Source of the DNA: Chara braunii
Taxonomy: Eukaryota; Streptophyta; Charophyceae; Charales; Characeae
Assembly (NCBI GenBank): GCA_003427395.1
Contig: BFEA01000293.1
Coordinates: 931,279 to 971,096, forward strand
Length of the DNA stretch: 39,818 nt
Direction of reading: 5' to 3'
Part shown: one piece after another, positions 1-8,516 of the stretch
How the letters are laid out: every line of letters begins with the position of its first letter
How positions within the stretch are numbered: the first letter of the stretch is position 1
Made by a program: the position numbers and the translations under genes
The notes under the pieces: generated by a model
Told to the model about the DNA's origin: nothing
Seen by the model: only the letters and a program-made list of their open reading frames with translations
Database searches by the model: none

Positions 1-64
<64 letters not shown>
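1..64. repeat. (AG)n microsatellite
   Basis: Uninterrupted AG dinucleotide array at the window edge; it may extend further left. Similar arrays recur at 669-690, 758-829, 2107-2150, 2231-2274, 2345-2402 and 2909-2964. Confidence 0.99.
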
Positions 65-66
<2 letters not shown>

Positions 67-610
67 TCAGCGTGGCATTGTCGTCGTGATGATGTCACTC
101 CCCACATCATAACGACGGGCGGCGAGATGGGAGAAGGTTGACGTCAATGGAAATCGTGCAAGTGCCATAGTGTCGGTGATATCGGTTCCTCAGACCAGGA
201 TTGTTAGTAGGCAATTCCCCACGTATATCCTCTACTTGAGCACTGAGCGCATCGGGAAGTGAAGCGCAATGTTGCGTACTCTCTCCGTGCTCCCGTTGCG
301 AACCCCGCTTAACCCTCCGCCCCCGCAACCCGCGTGCGCCAAGCCTCCTCGCCAGGAGTCCCGCTCGTCCATGACCGCGGCCAGATCAGAGGACGCTTCT
401 GCATCGCCGTATATTTTGCTGCCGTGCAGTCCACAGTTGAACCCCGCGGTATCAGACTTTCCTATTATGGATAACATTCTCGTCACCGCTGCATACCTCG
501 CAACTCCATCGCGGCTCAGGGTTTTGTACCGCCTGCCTTTGTCACCATGGGATCGCGACTCCATCGCGACTGCATTTGCATGGTCTTGGTCAACACTGTT
601 TCCGAGCCCG
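65..610. other. Unassigned, no recognisable gene
   Basis: Mixed-composition DNA. A 131-codon frame on the plus strand from 269 carries no motif I recognise and has no supporting splice or start context. I see no repeat here apart from the start of the duplicated module that follows. Confidence 0.5.
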
Positions 611-784
611 TCCATCGGATCGCGACCGATAGACCAACCCCGATCTGAACGGCGTACCATGTGAAAAAGAGAGAGAGAGAGAGAGAGAGGCTGTTTCTAG
701 CTCCATCGGATCACAACCCCATGGATCAACCCGATCTGAACAGGGAACCATGCGGGGAGAGAGAGAGAGAGAGAGAAAGAGACA

Positions 785-816
<32 letters not shown>

Positions 817-829
817 GAGAGAGAGGGGG
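611..829. repeat. Diverged tandem module plus AG arrays
   Basis: Two related modules follow each other. The first (about 612-662) and second (about 703-752) both read CCATCGGATC, then an ACCAACCC/TCAACCC stretch, then GATCTGAAC and ACCATG, and each runs directly into an (AG)n array. This is the same design as the larger composite repeat near 2.0-2.4 kb: unique module followed by AG expansion. Confidence 0.75.
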
Positions 830-1334
830 CAGTTGAGAAGAGTTGGGGGATGTGTTGGTTTTTTTTTTTTTTTTTTTTCTATTTATTGTCCGTGTTTGGG
901 GTATATGAGTGTTTGCCGTACGTTGTTGTGGGCGTACCACCCCCATCTCGCTCAACGTTTTATGCGTTGCGTCGCACCATGTCCAGCTGATGTCAGCTTT
1001 TCCGACTCTTGTTGTTCGTGTTTGTCTTTTTTTTGCATACGTTTTCTCCTTCTCATTGATTGTTCTTGTCGTCATTCTCTCTCCTTGTTCTTTCCCTTTT
1101 TCCTTCCAACCGTACAGTTGTAAGTGTTCAATAGTAAGTTCCGTATCGATTGTTCAGGGTTCTTTAAGGCTCCGCATCAGCCATTTCCCGAGGCCGAGAA
1201 ATTGTGGAAATGAACCGTACAATGACGTGTTCTTCCCCCCCCCCCCCCCTGAAATATCATTTTCTGGATTCATCAATTGTGGCGATGGGCGAGTCATTCC
1301 AGGCGACGCATTCCTGAAGTGATGGCCTGCCCAT
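830..1334. other. Unassigned; poly-T and pyrimidine-rich
   Basis: Holds a T-run at 859-878 and a C-run near 1237-1249. The ORFs here are homopolymer-driven. No gene supported. Confidence 0.5.
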
Positions 1335-1456
1335 GGGCCTCGCCGCACTAGTCACCAAGTGCACAAAAGACAAAAGTTATGATGGTGCATCTTTCCATGT
1401 TCTAATGGAAGATTCATTCCCATTTTCTACATTTGGTGAGTAGTGCGGCGAGGCCG
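1335..1456 (+). mobile_element. Foldback element, family A (about 120 bp)
   Basis: Starts GGGCCTCGCCGCACTA and ends with the near-perfect inverse (GTGCGGCGAGGCCG; the last base is changed). The inner body carries the family core CTTTCCATGTTC followed by GGAAGATTCA. It is flanked on both sides by CAT (1332-1334 and 1457-1459), which I read as a 3-bp target-site duplication. There is no coding capacity, so this is a non-autonomous MITE-like element. Related copies lie at 3632, 4917, 6852, 9759, 11138, 11626, 11706, 11844 and 12138. Confidence 0.85.
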
Positions 1457-1459
1457 CAT

Positions 1460-2030
1460 ATCCAGGTCTAGGTCTACTACGTGCTCTGCTATGCTGTCGA
1501 CATTTCTCTGTTTGTATGTTCTGGCTTTTGGTCTGATTTTTCGTCGTGCGGACCTCTCCCTCCTCTCCTCTCCGGTGTCGTTCAGATTTTACATCGAACC
1601 AAGAGTTGATTGCCTCTACCTATGGACGATCCTTCGTCGGACTGTCTCTCAGTCGGTATTAACTGCTTTACTGAACTGTCTCCTACGCCCAATTTGAGAG
1701 AGAACAAAAAAAAAAAAAAAAAAAAAAAAGATAACAAGGTCGTACATCCGCTCAGGAGGAGGCACAGGTGATCCAGCCGACTCCCTGCTTTCTCCAATCA
1801 AGTCACAACCAGCCGCCCTCTCCGGCAGAGCAGCTCGAATCGTAGAGTTGCCAGAGCCACCACATACTGTAACTCTAGGCGGACTTGAAAGTCGTTACTC
1901 GTTTTTCCCTGTAACCGCCATCGGCGCACTTATCATTTCTTGATCGTTCTCTATTCTGCCATCAAGGAGGAAGAGAGATTCACGGCCCGCCTCATTGCGT
2001 GCACATAATTAACCGTTTTGGGGCGAGGGG
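1460..2030. other. Unassigned
   Basis: Contains an A-run at about 1706-1729. No gene, RNA or dispersed repeat recognised. Confidence 0.5.
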
Positions 2031-2107
2031 GAGTTGCCACGGTTCCTCCACTCAGAATGGTAATTTTGAGATCCGCTCGTTCTCTACAGCAAGTGCAGCC
2101 GGGAGAC

Positions 2108-2153
<46 letters not shown>

Positions 2154-2227
2154 AAGAAACGCTACGGTTACTCGTCACAATGGTAATCTTGAGCTTCGTC
2201 CGTTCTCAACAGCAAGTGCAGCGGGGG

Positions 2228-2275
<48 letters not shown>

Positions 2276-2341
2276 GCTACGCTTCTTCCACTCACAATGG
2301 TAATCTTGAGATCCGCCCGTTCCAACAGCTAGTGAAGCGGG

Positions 2342-2402
<61 letters not shown>
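2031..2402. repeat. Composite tandem repeat, unique module + (AG)n
   Basis: Three units starting near 2031, 2159 and 2275. Each has a conserved module of about 75 bp containing AATGGTAAT.TTGAG, a CGTTC motif and a (G)CAGC/TAGTGAAGCGGG end, followed by an AG array of 40-60 bp. Spacing is 128 then 116 bp. One plus-strand frame stays open through all three, but the AG blocks give an Arg-Glu run with no stop in that frame, so the open frame is weak evidence of coding. Confidence 0.85.
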
Positions 2403-2408
<6 letters not shown>

Positions 2409-2838
2409 GAATCATGGAGGAGAGAAAGGACGCGAAAAACGGACGTTAGTGCATTGGAAGGGGTGTTCGAAAACAAGCAAATTGAATGGCTTCCGGAGAT
2501 TCAACCATGCTTGCGAAATTGGTCCGAAAACTCGTGGCAAGTTCGAGTTCCAAGTCTCAGATCGCGCAACGAGTTCTCGTGCCAGTCTTCCGGAATTATG
2601 GTCATCGAGTGTGGAATCGGCGAAAGACTAGAGAAGTGGAGAGGGGCAAGATTGTTGCCTCGTTATCACCAGACTTATTTTCACACAGACGTTGTTCAGA
2701 TACCTGCGTGAACTGCAAGTCTTCTCATTTACCGGTGGCTTAGTCGGTTTCCCTGACCGTGACAGCAGCGGTCTTAGAACGCGTACTCTAAATTTTCGTC
2801 CTTATCTCACTCCACTGTTGCTGGCGGTCGGTGGCAAG
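2403..2838. other. Unassigned
   Basis: Two overlapping plus-strand frames of 85 codons (from 2454 and 2486) have no recognised motif. No repeat seen. Confidence 0.4.
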
Positions 2839-2893
2839 CCACACACACACACACACATACACACACACAGAGGCACACAGAGGCACACAGAGG

Positions 2894-2964
<71 letters not shown>

Positions 2965-2966
2965 CT
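2839..2966. repeat. (AC)n, (GAGGCACACA)n and (AG)n compound microsatellite
   Basis: A CA array grades into a short AGAGGCACAC tandem (about 2867-2900) and then into a 56-bp AG array with one AAAG interruption. A stepwise compound microsatellite. Confidence 0.95.
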
Positions 2967-3187
2967 ACGAATGTATATACAGCAGATGAGCAGCAAGATT
3001 AAGAACCAATTGATTCTGTCGTTCGTCAGAATCGTAAGATCTGAAGAGATCTGATCCGATTCGATCGGATCGATCCCTGTACGTGTTTCCGGTCCGAAAG
3101 AAGTTTCTGCTAGATCACTAACTCTCCTCGTTATCCTTTCGCAAGGCAAGATTAGAGTAGATGGTCTCTGCCTTCCGCGTGTCATTG

Positions 3188-3293
3188 GCCCCACTACTCC
3201 GCTAGAACATATGCAAACAAAACGAGAGTGAATCTTCCGCTAGAACATGGAAAGATACACCGGCATGATTTTTGTCCTTTGTGCATGTCGCGT
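3188..3293 (-). mobile_element. Degenerate family A foldback copy
   Basis: Retains GGCCCCACTACTC at its left edge, the inner core in inverted orientation (GAATCTTCCGCTAGAACATG, then GGAAAGATACACCG), and TTTGTCCTTTGTGCATGTCG near its right edge. Both termini are eroded and no target duplication can be read. Confidence 0.65.
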
Positions 3294-3631
3294 CCCATTT
3301 CCGACGCGCATCTCGGTATATGATTAACGCTTCTTTTTTTTTTTTTTTAATTAACGCATTCATTCATTATCTTACATCAACTACGCATTTTAACTGTCTT
3401 TCAGCCCGCCGTCAAACGTTTATGATTGTGCCGTTTACTGCCCCACTGCTACTGTAGTCAGCTTGCCGTTTGTTCGTTTATATACTGTATTACGTATATA
3501 AAGCGGATTGGGACCAGAACTTGTAATCAGAAGGGAGAAAAAGAAGAGGAGGAAAAAGGTAGGGCAACAACAAAAAAAAAAAAACAGAGAAGGAAGAAAA
3601 GCGCTGGCGTAATGCTCTATTTTCCAACTTA
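3294..3631. other. Unassigned
   Basis: A/T-rich stretch with a T-run near 3333-3348 and A-rich runs near 3535-3600. No gene seen. Confidence 0.4.
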
Positions 3632-3753
3632 GGGCCTCGCTGCACTACTCTCCAAATGTGCAAAATGAGACTGAATTCAACGCTAGAACATGGAAAGATA
3701 CATTGCCATTTTTTTTGTCTTTTGTGCATCTGGAGAGTAGTGCAGCGAGGCCC
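3632..3753 (-). mobile_element. Foldback element, family A, intact ends
   Basis: Starts GGGCCTCGCTGCACTACTC and ends with its exact inverse. Core orientation is opposite to the 1335 copy (CGCTAGAACATGGAAAGATA). The inverted ends run about 25 bp, reaching the CTCCA/TGGAG positions. Flanked by TTA on both sides (3629-3631 and 3754-3756). Confidence 0.9.
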
Positions 3754-3860
3754 TTAGCTCTGTGTCGCATTTCGTCTACCAGCGTACGTAGCACGCACGT
3801 TTTTTAAATGGGGCCTGCGCCATCTCTACCGTGCAAGATCTGTTCTATTATAATGTGCTC

Positions 3861-3963
3861 GCTGCCATACAGTTGGTAAAGGGCCTCGCGCTGCCATACA
3901 GTTGGTAAAGGGCCCTCGATATCCACTACTCACCGAATTTGCAAAATGAGAATGAATATTCCC
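3861..3963. repeat. 29-bp tandem pair running into a partial family A element
   Basis: The segment beginning GCTGCCATACAGTTGG occurs at 3861 and again at 3890. The second copy runs into GGGCCCTCGATATCCACTAC and a TTTGCAAAATGAGAATGAAT stretch, which matches the left half of family A. The right half is missing. Confidence 0.6.
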
Positions 3964-4344
3964 TTTTCCGGTCCTTGATGGATGTGGAAACGATTGCCGC
4001 CGGTACGGCTTCTGAGGTGTGGGAGGAGTGGGAGACCCACCACCTCGCCTCCTCATTGGTGGGTCGGTGTTTGACGGCCCAGAAAATCCACTTCTACAGC
4101 GCAGTACCACTGCATGGCTTCAGAGGTGTGGCCGTGTTTCCCCTCCTCCCCCCCCCCCTCCAAGTCCATGGTGTTGTAGAGGCCAGTCACTGAGTGCACA
4201 GTGTGGCCGTGTTCGCCCTGCTACGAGACTGATTGCGAAATTCCTCTTCGTTCCCAGGCCAAAAAAAAAAAGAAAAAAAAGTCCCCGCCCCCTGACCCCC
4301 CCCCCTCTTCGCAACTCTCTCTCTGCTCAACGGTCTGGCCTCAG
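3964..4344. other. Unassigned
   Basis: Holds C-rich and A-rich homopolymer runs (4148-4157, 4261-4281). A GCTTC(T/A)GAGGTGTGG motif appears at about 4009 and 4117. No gene recognised. Confidence 0.4.
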
Positions 4345-4585
4345 GGGCGAGGTCCCAGTTGTAGTAAAGTGGATTGAATCAAGCTCCTGAATCTGGATGT
4401 GTTTTACGCAGAGATGCAGAAATGCTGTTCAATCTCGTTTTTTTGCACCTGCCCACAAAAGCGTCCACGTTCAGAAATGCGGTTCAATCTCGGTAGGTCA
4501 ATCTCTTACTGTAGAGCATCTCTGAGTGGAACACGTCCAGATTCAGACACTTATTTCAATCCTCTTTGCCAGAGGGATCTGGCCC
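4345..4585. mobile_element. Foldback element, family C-like (about 240 bp)
   Basis: The left end reads GGGCGAGGTCCCAG and continues to CTGAATCTGGATGTGTTTTA and GCAGAGATGC. The right end, read in reverse complement, gives GGGCCAGATCCC, then GGATTGAAAT, GTCTGAATCTGGACGTGTTC and AGAGATGC, so the two arms match over about 75 bp with small indels. The bases before the left end are CAG, but the right flank is TTA, so no target duplication can be claimed. A tRNA-derived SINE follows at once. Confidence 0.75.
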
Positions 4586-4905
4586 TTAGCAGCGCCAGTT
4601 GGTATACACCCAATAAATAAACTGTTCTAATGCAGCCGTGAGTTCGAATCAAAAGATGGAAACAGATTAAGGAAATTGCGGTTACAGCTCGCCAGTGATC
4701 TGCTTTTCTGCATCTCTGAGTGGAACACGTCCAGATTCAGACACTAATTTCAATCCTTTTTGCCAGAGGGATCTGGTGGCCCTTAGCAGCGCCAGGTGGT
4801 ATACACCCAATAAATAAACTGTTCATATGCAGACGTGAGTTCGAATCAAAAGATGGAAAAGGATTTAAGGAAATTGCTGAATTGCCTGGGGCTGGTCAGT
4901 TTCAT
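4517..4905. repeat. Direct tandem duplication, period 194 bp
   Basis: The stretch beginning CATCTCTGAGTGGAACACG occurs at 4517 and again at 4711, followed in both by GTCCAGATTCAGACACT, TGCCAGAGGGATCTGG, the SINE head and GAGTTCGAATCAAAAGATGG. The duplicated block joins the right arm of the foldback at 4345-4585 to a SINE. Only the second copy carries the remaining SINE body. Confidence 0.9.
4586..4700 (+). mobile_element. tRNA-derived SINE (family 1), partial
   Basis: The head resembles a tRNA: AGCGCCAGTTGGTATAC at the A-box position, then GAGTTCGAATC (4640-4650) as the B box. It then has the family body words AAGGAAATTGCGG. The 3' body is missing. This unit was duplicated together with its left neighbour. 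Confidence 0.65.
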
Positions 4906-5060
4906 CACGATGATATGGGCGTCGCTCCACTACTCTCGACGTGCACAAAAGACAAAAATCATGGAGATGTTCTAGCGGAAGATTCAATGTCTTTTTTTTT
5001 GCACATGTCGAGAGTAGTGGAGCGAGGCGCCCTATGGCAAAGGCTGTCGTCCTCTCTTTT
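4786..5060 (+). mobile_element. tRNA-derived SINE (family 1), split by a foldback
   Basis: A-box-like AGCGCCAGGTGGTATAC, B box GAGTTCGAATC at 4837-4847, then the body AATTGCCTGGGGCTGGTCAG and ATGATAT. The family body normally continues with a word like AAGGCCGTCGCC. Here it is interrupted at ATGATAT by the element at 4917-5032, and resumes as TATGGCAAAGGCTGTCG. Other family 1 copies lack this insertion and act as natural empty sites. Confidence 0.75.
4917..5032 (+). mobile_element. Foldback element, family A, inserted in a SINE
   Basis: Starts GGGCGTCGCTCCACTACTC and ends AGTGGAGCGAGGCGCCC. Core GTTCTAGCGGAAGATTCAAT. Flanks are TAT (4914-4916) and TAT (5033-5035). Removing the element and one TAT restores the SINE body order seen in other copies, which supports both the borders and the 3-bp duplication. 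Confidence 0.9.
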
Positions 5061-5329
5061 GTCAAGAAACAGAGGAATGGATGTCCATTTTTATTTTTTA
5101 TTTTTTTTTTGCCCCTAGGAATCTAATTGCATTTTATGTATTTCCAATGTGCGCGTGGGAGCTGCGCTCGCTCTCCAATCGGCGGCAGTAGTGATGGCAC
5201 TGGGTCTTCTCGTCTGGATGCGGTCGAAAGGTTGGGACAGATGCATGCTCTCCCGTTGTCCCACTGCGATCAGAAAAAGGGCCGCTTTGCATTGGCTTCT
5301 TTACAATTTTACAGTATATTTTTAGATTT

Positions 5330-5523
5330 ACAATTGACATATTGATCCGGTTTGAGATTTACAATTGACATATTGATCCGGTTTTAGATTTACAATTGAC
5401 ATATTGATCCGGGGCCAAGTCCCACTAGCAGCGTTACAATTGATATATTGATCCAGGGCCAAGTCCCACTAGCAGCGTTACAATTGATATATTGATCCAG
5501 GGCCAAGTCCCACTAGCAGCGTT
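5330..5523. repeat. Tandem array spanning a foldback border
   Basis: The 19-mer ACAATTGAYATATTGATCC occurs five times, starting at 5330, 5361, 5392, 5436 and 5480. The first three are spaced 31 bp with an A/T-rich linker. The last two are spaced 44 bp and carry the first 24 bases of the foldback (GGGCCAAGTCCCACTAGCAG and four more) as linker, so the element head itself occurs three times (5412, 5456, 5500). Confidence 0.9.
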
Positions 5524-5673
5524 GAGCCTACCTCAACGCCTGAATGTGGACGCTTTTAGGGAGATGTGCAGTTCCCCAAAAAATGGTGTCGAGTTCCCTG
5601 AACTGCACGTCTCCACAAACACGTCCAGATTCAGGCGTTGAAGTAGCTCCACGCTGCTACTGGGACTCGGCCC
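5412..5673. mobile_element. Foldback element, family B, with triplicated head
   Basis: The left end is GGGCCAAGTCCCACTAGCAG, present three times because of the tandem array. The right end is its approximate inverse (CTGCTACTGGGACTCGGCCC). Inside lie CAACGCCTGAATGTGGACG and its inverse CGTCCAGATTCAGGCGTTG. The outermost head is preceded by CCG (5409-5411) and the right end is followed by CCG (5674-5676). Because the CCG match holds only for the first of the three heads, insertion came first and the head was amplified later. Confidence 0.85.
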
Positions 5674-5676
5674 CCG

Positions 5677-6051
5677 GAAGGAAGGTAATAGGTTCAAATA
5701 ATGAAGGGCTTAGGGGAAAAAAGATAAAAAGAAAAAAAAAGAAAAAGAAAGCGCCGAGGCACAGACCATGGCACCGTCGCCCCTCCACCTCCCCCCTCCC
5801 TCCCCTCCCTCGCAGGCAACAGCCACGCGCTAACAAAGCATACGGTTGTGTGCTATGAGGGGGGCATCGTTGTCGTTTGTTTGCGTTTGTTTGTTTGTTT
5901 CCCTCCTTGCTATTCGTCCCCCCTCCCCCCCCGCCCCCTCCCTTCCCCACGGAAATGAAAGGGAAAAAGGAACAAAGAAAAATAACAGCATGAGATCCCG
6001 CCAAATGTGCACTGATTGTCAACGGAGGGAGGGCGCAGACACGCACTCTCT
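5677..6051. other. Unassigned, homopurine and homopyrimidine tracts
   Basis: An A/G-rich tract (5705-5755) is followed by C/T-rich DNA (5770-5810 and 5895-5950). No gene recognised. Confidence 0.4.
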
Positions 6052-6185
6052 GAGGGCATATATACTCGCACTACGTAGCATTATTTTACTTATTTCTGGA
6101 CGGGAATGCGGCCAGATGCGTACAGGTCTTGCCGTAAATGTGGTCAGACACATGTAAGTTGGTGCTGGTGTGAGTACGGCCTGAA
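6052..6185. mobile_element. Foldback element, family F (diverged)
   Basis: Left end GAGGGCATATATACTCGCAC. Right end GGTGTGAGTACGGCC is the approximate inverse. Inner words GGACGGGAATGCGGCCAGAT and GTGGTCAGACAC resemble the better preserved copy at 10881-10984. No clear target duplication. Confidence 0.6.
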
Positions 6186-6280
6186 CCACGCGACATGTGG
6201 CGGCGCGAGCACGACCGCTGCTTCCGTCAGCTTGCGCAGGTCCGCCCCTTGTCACCGACTCACCGCAATTGCAATGTGCA

Positions 6281-6417
6281 ATCGCAATCGCAATTGCTGC
6301 CCTGCGAGCATATTATGGCCTGCCTGAAGGCCATAGACTGGATACTGGGATCGCAATCGCAATTGCTGCCCTGCGAGCATATTATGGCCCTGAAGGCCAT
6401 AGACTGGATACTGGGAA
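6281..6417. repeat. Tandem duplication, 66-69 bp units
   Basis: Two units beginning ATCGCAATCGCAATTGCTGC at 6281 and 6350. Both continue with CTGCGAGCATATTATGGCC and end GACTGGATACTGGGA. The first has three extra bases (TGCCTGAAGG against CTGAAGG). Units are nearly identical, so the duplication is recent. Confidence 0.92.
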
Positions 6418-6519
6418 CTGCCGTCTGCCCGCCCAATCATGAAGCATGAAGAAGAAATGATTGGCGGCTGACCGTGATCGAGTTATTGAAACGAAGGAAT
6501 CTACCAAACGAAGCAATGT

Positions 6520-6672
6520 ATACCAACAAGGGACTCAGCGCAGTTGGTACACGCGCAAACTGTTAACTGTTGAGATGAGGACCTGAGTTCAAGTCCACAT
6601 GAAAAACCAGATGAACGAAATTCGTGAATTACCTAGGGGCCGTCAGCCGATATAAAAAAGGAAATAAAAAGG
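6520..6672 (+). mobile_element. tRNA-derived SINE (family 1)
   Basis: A-box-like CAGCGCAGTTGG (6537-6548), B box GAGTTCAAGTCC (6585-6596), then GAATTACCTAGGGGCCGTCA and an A-rich tail (AAAAAAGGAAATAAAAAGG). Same order of parts as the minus-strand copies at 11.3 and 17.5 kb. Confidence 0.75.
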
Positions 6673-6851
6673 GGAAGGGAGGCCCCGAGGGGGGGAGGGA
6701 AGCAGCAGCAATCTGTGTCTCTCACTCCACTACTCTCCAGAGTCTCCACTATACAAAAATTTCTTTACTCTTTGTATAGTTCTCTGACTATACAAAATGG
6801 TGGAAAACGCGTCGTCGCTCCATTAACGCTACACAAATCCTACCATCCAAA

Positions 6852-6989
6852 GGGCCTCGCTCCGCTACTCTCGAAATGTGCAAAAAAAAAAAAAAGAAAA
6901 GAAAAAGAGAATGGATCTTCCGCTAGAACATGGAAAGATACACCGCCATGATTTTTGTCTTTTGTGCATATCGCGAGTAGTGGAGTGAG
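6852..6989 (-). mobile_element. Foldback element, family A, right end damaged
   Basis: Left end GGGCCTCGCTCCGCTACTC. The inner A-run has expanded (6882-6905), which makes this copy longer than usual. The core GATCTTCCGCTAGAACATGG is in inverted orientation. The right end stops at GTAGTGGAGTGAG and lacks the last GCCC. AAA lies on both sides (6849-6851, 6990-6992), but homopolymer context makes that weak. Confidence 0.8.
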
Positions 6990-7204
6990 AAAGGCTGTCC
7001 TCCGATTCGTGACGGCTAGAAGAATACACGGTGACAACAGTAGAAGAAGAACATACACCGTCATCACCATTTCTTCCGCCCAGGCCTAGAGGCGGAGGTG
7101 GAGGTGGAGGTGGAGGTGGACTCCCCACAATTTCCGAGTAGCCACAAATCGGGAGCTCTCGATGGACGCCAGTTTACAACTCACGGATTAAAATTAAAAA
7201 AAAA

Positions 7205-7345
7205 ATAAAAAAAAGGCCGATGGCCTTGAGATATCATTATTGAATTGCTCGCCCCTAGGTAATTAGGTATAATTCACAAGTATGTCATTTTGTTAATCCG
7301 CCTGCATCTGGATTCGAACTTAACCTGCATCAACCAGCCGGAAAA
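7205..7345 (-). mobile_element. tRNA-derived SINE (family 1), partial
   Basis: Read on the minus strand: GTTCGAATCCAGATG (B box), then TAATTACCTAGGGGCGAGCA, ATGATATCTCAAGGCCATCG and a homopolymer tail. The A-box end near 7345 is degraded. Confidence 0.65.
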
Positions 7346-7637
7346 CCACCTCCATTGCAGGCTGGGCTGGTGGCAGGCTGGGCAGTCTCCAGCAGGGGAG
7401 AGTGCTTTTTGCAAGGCAGTGAGTGCAGGCTGACAGCTATGCAAAGGTTTTCGAGGGGGGGAATCGGATAGTAGTGAGGGCAGCGATCAAAAACCGCTCC
7501 CAATTAAACAAAAAAAAAACAACAAAAAACCTCTCCCAATTCGGAGAAGAGTGGAGAGTAAGTGCAGCGAGACCCATATGTGACCTTTTGTACACGAAAT
7601 TACAGCTGGCTGTAGTCGAGAAAGGAGGCCTTTTGCG

Positions 7638-7683
<46 letters not shown>

Positions 7684-8321
7684 CAAGCCTCTCTCTGTCG
7701 GTATGGCATGATGATCTGCATCCATCAGGACAGGAGGTGGAGTGGCGTACGTGGAGTACCATCCCGAGCTCACGACCAGGGATCGATTCCCACAGGGATG
7801 CTTTTCACCCCTGTGGGTGAAAATACGGGCGTTGGGGTGAAGAAGGGATATGCTCCTCCCAGAAAGAAAAGAGAAAAGAGAAAAGAAAAAGTAAAAGAAA
7901 AAGTAAAAGAAAAAGGAATAGGGAAATAACAAGGACAGGACGATGAATAATAACGGAGGAAGAAAAGGAGAGCCTGATCGCTCCGGAGGGAATGACGTTG
8001 CCCATACCATACCGTTGTCACGACCAGATCCATTCTACCTGTACGTATCCCGCCTTAGACACGGCCAGATTCATGGAGAGCGCACGCCAGGACTTTTTCC
8101 GACTGACCTCTGGCCGTGGTTTCGAACAGATGTGTGGTCGACGAAGCCGTGATTCCGGACAGATACATGCTGGAATCCCGAATTTCGGACAGATACGTCC
8201 AGAAGAATCATAAAGAAATTAGGTATTAGGGTAGAGAAGAATCATAAAGAAAATATAAAACGGTATGCCACATAACGCCAGTAATATATATAACATATAA
8301 CGCGAATATATATACATATAT
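7346..8321. other. Unassigned; T-run and purine tract
   Basis: Contains a 36-base T-run (about 7641-7676), a remnant of the right end of family A (GTAAGTGCAGCGAGACCC near 7558-7576), a (GAAAA/GTAAAA)n tract at 7865-7920, and a GGACAGATAC.T motif repeated at about 8157 and 8188. No gene supported. Confidence 0.4.
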
Positions 8322-8516
8322 CGTCAAACAGAGAGCTGCCCGGTAAACCGTAGGCAGAGAGGGAGAAGAGGACAACAAAACGAGGGACTGTGAGATATAT
8401 ATATGTGTGTATATATATAATATATAAACTCCGACGAAACAGTTTGTCACAGCCCCTCGTTTGTTGTCCTCTTCTCTCTCTCTGCCTACGGTTTACCGGG
8501 CAGTTCTGTTTGTGAC
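8322..8516. repeat. Long near-perfect inverted repeat in AT microsatellite
   Basis: The left arm (8322-8393) includes CTGCCCGGTAAACCGTAGGC, an AG-rich part, and ends GGGACTGTGA. The right arm (8447-8516) is its inverse, starting TCACAGCCCCTCG and ending GTTTACCGGGCAG plus TTCTGTTTGTGAC. The spacer (8394-8446) is largely AT-rich. Arms are about 70 bp with few mismatches. Both outer flanks are (AT)n. It could be a young MITE or a hairpin RNA source; no coding frame. Confidence 0.9.

Noticed and set aside
590-1075. Arg-Glu and Ser-Leu rich ORFs in the AG arrays (also 1999-2631, 2168-2476, 2692-3054, 2802-3194)
   Set aside because: They are translations of dinucleotide repeats, which lack stops in some frames. 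No domain, start context or splice evidence.
3632-3753. CACTA superfamily membership because CACTA occurs in the terminal region
   Set aside because: The word lies about 11 bases inside the end. Target duplications directly flank GGGCC, so the terminus is not CACTA.
5412-5523. Possible CRISPR-like array (24-bp repeats with 20-bp spacers)
   Set aside because: The 'spacers' are identical to each other and to upstream tandem units, and the 'repeats' are a transposon end. The setting is eukaryotic and there are no cas genes.
7423-7929. 168-codon plus-strand ORF with a long Phe run
   Set aside because: The Phe run is a 36-base T homopolymer and the C-terminal Lys-rich part is a purine tract. It also runs across repeat remnants.
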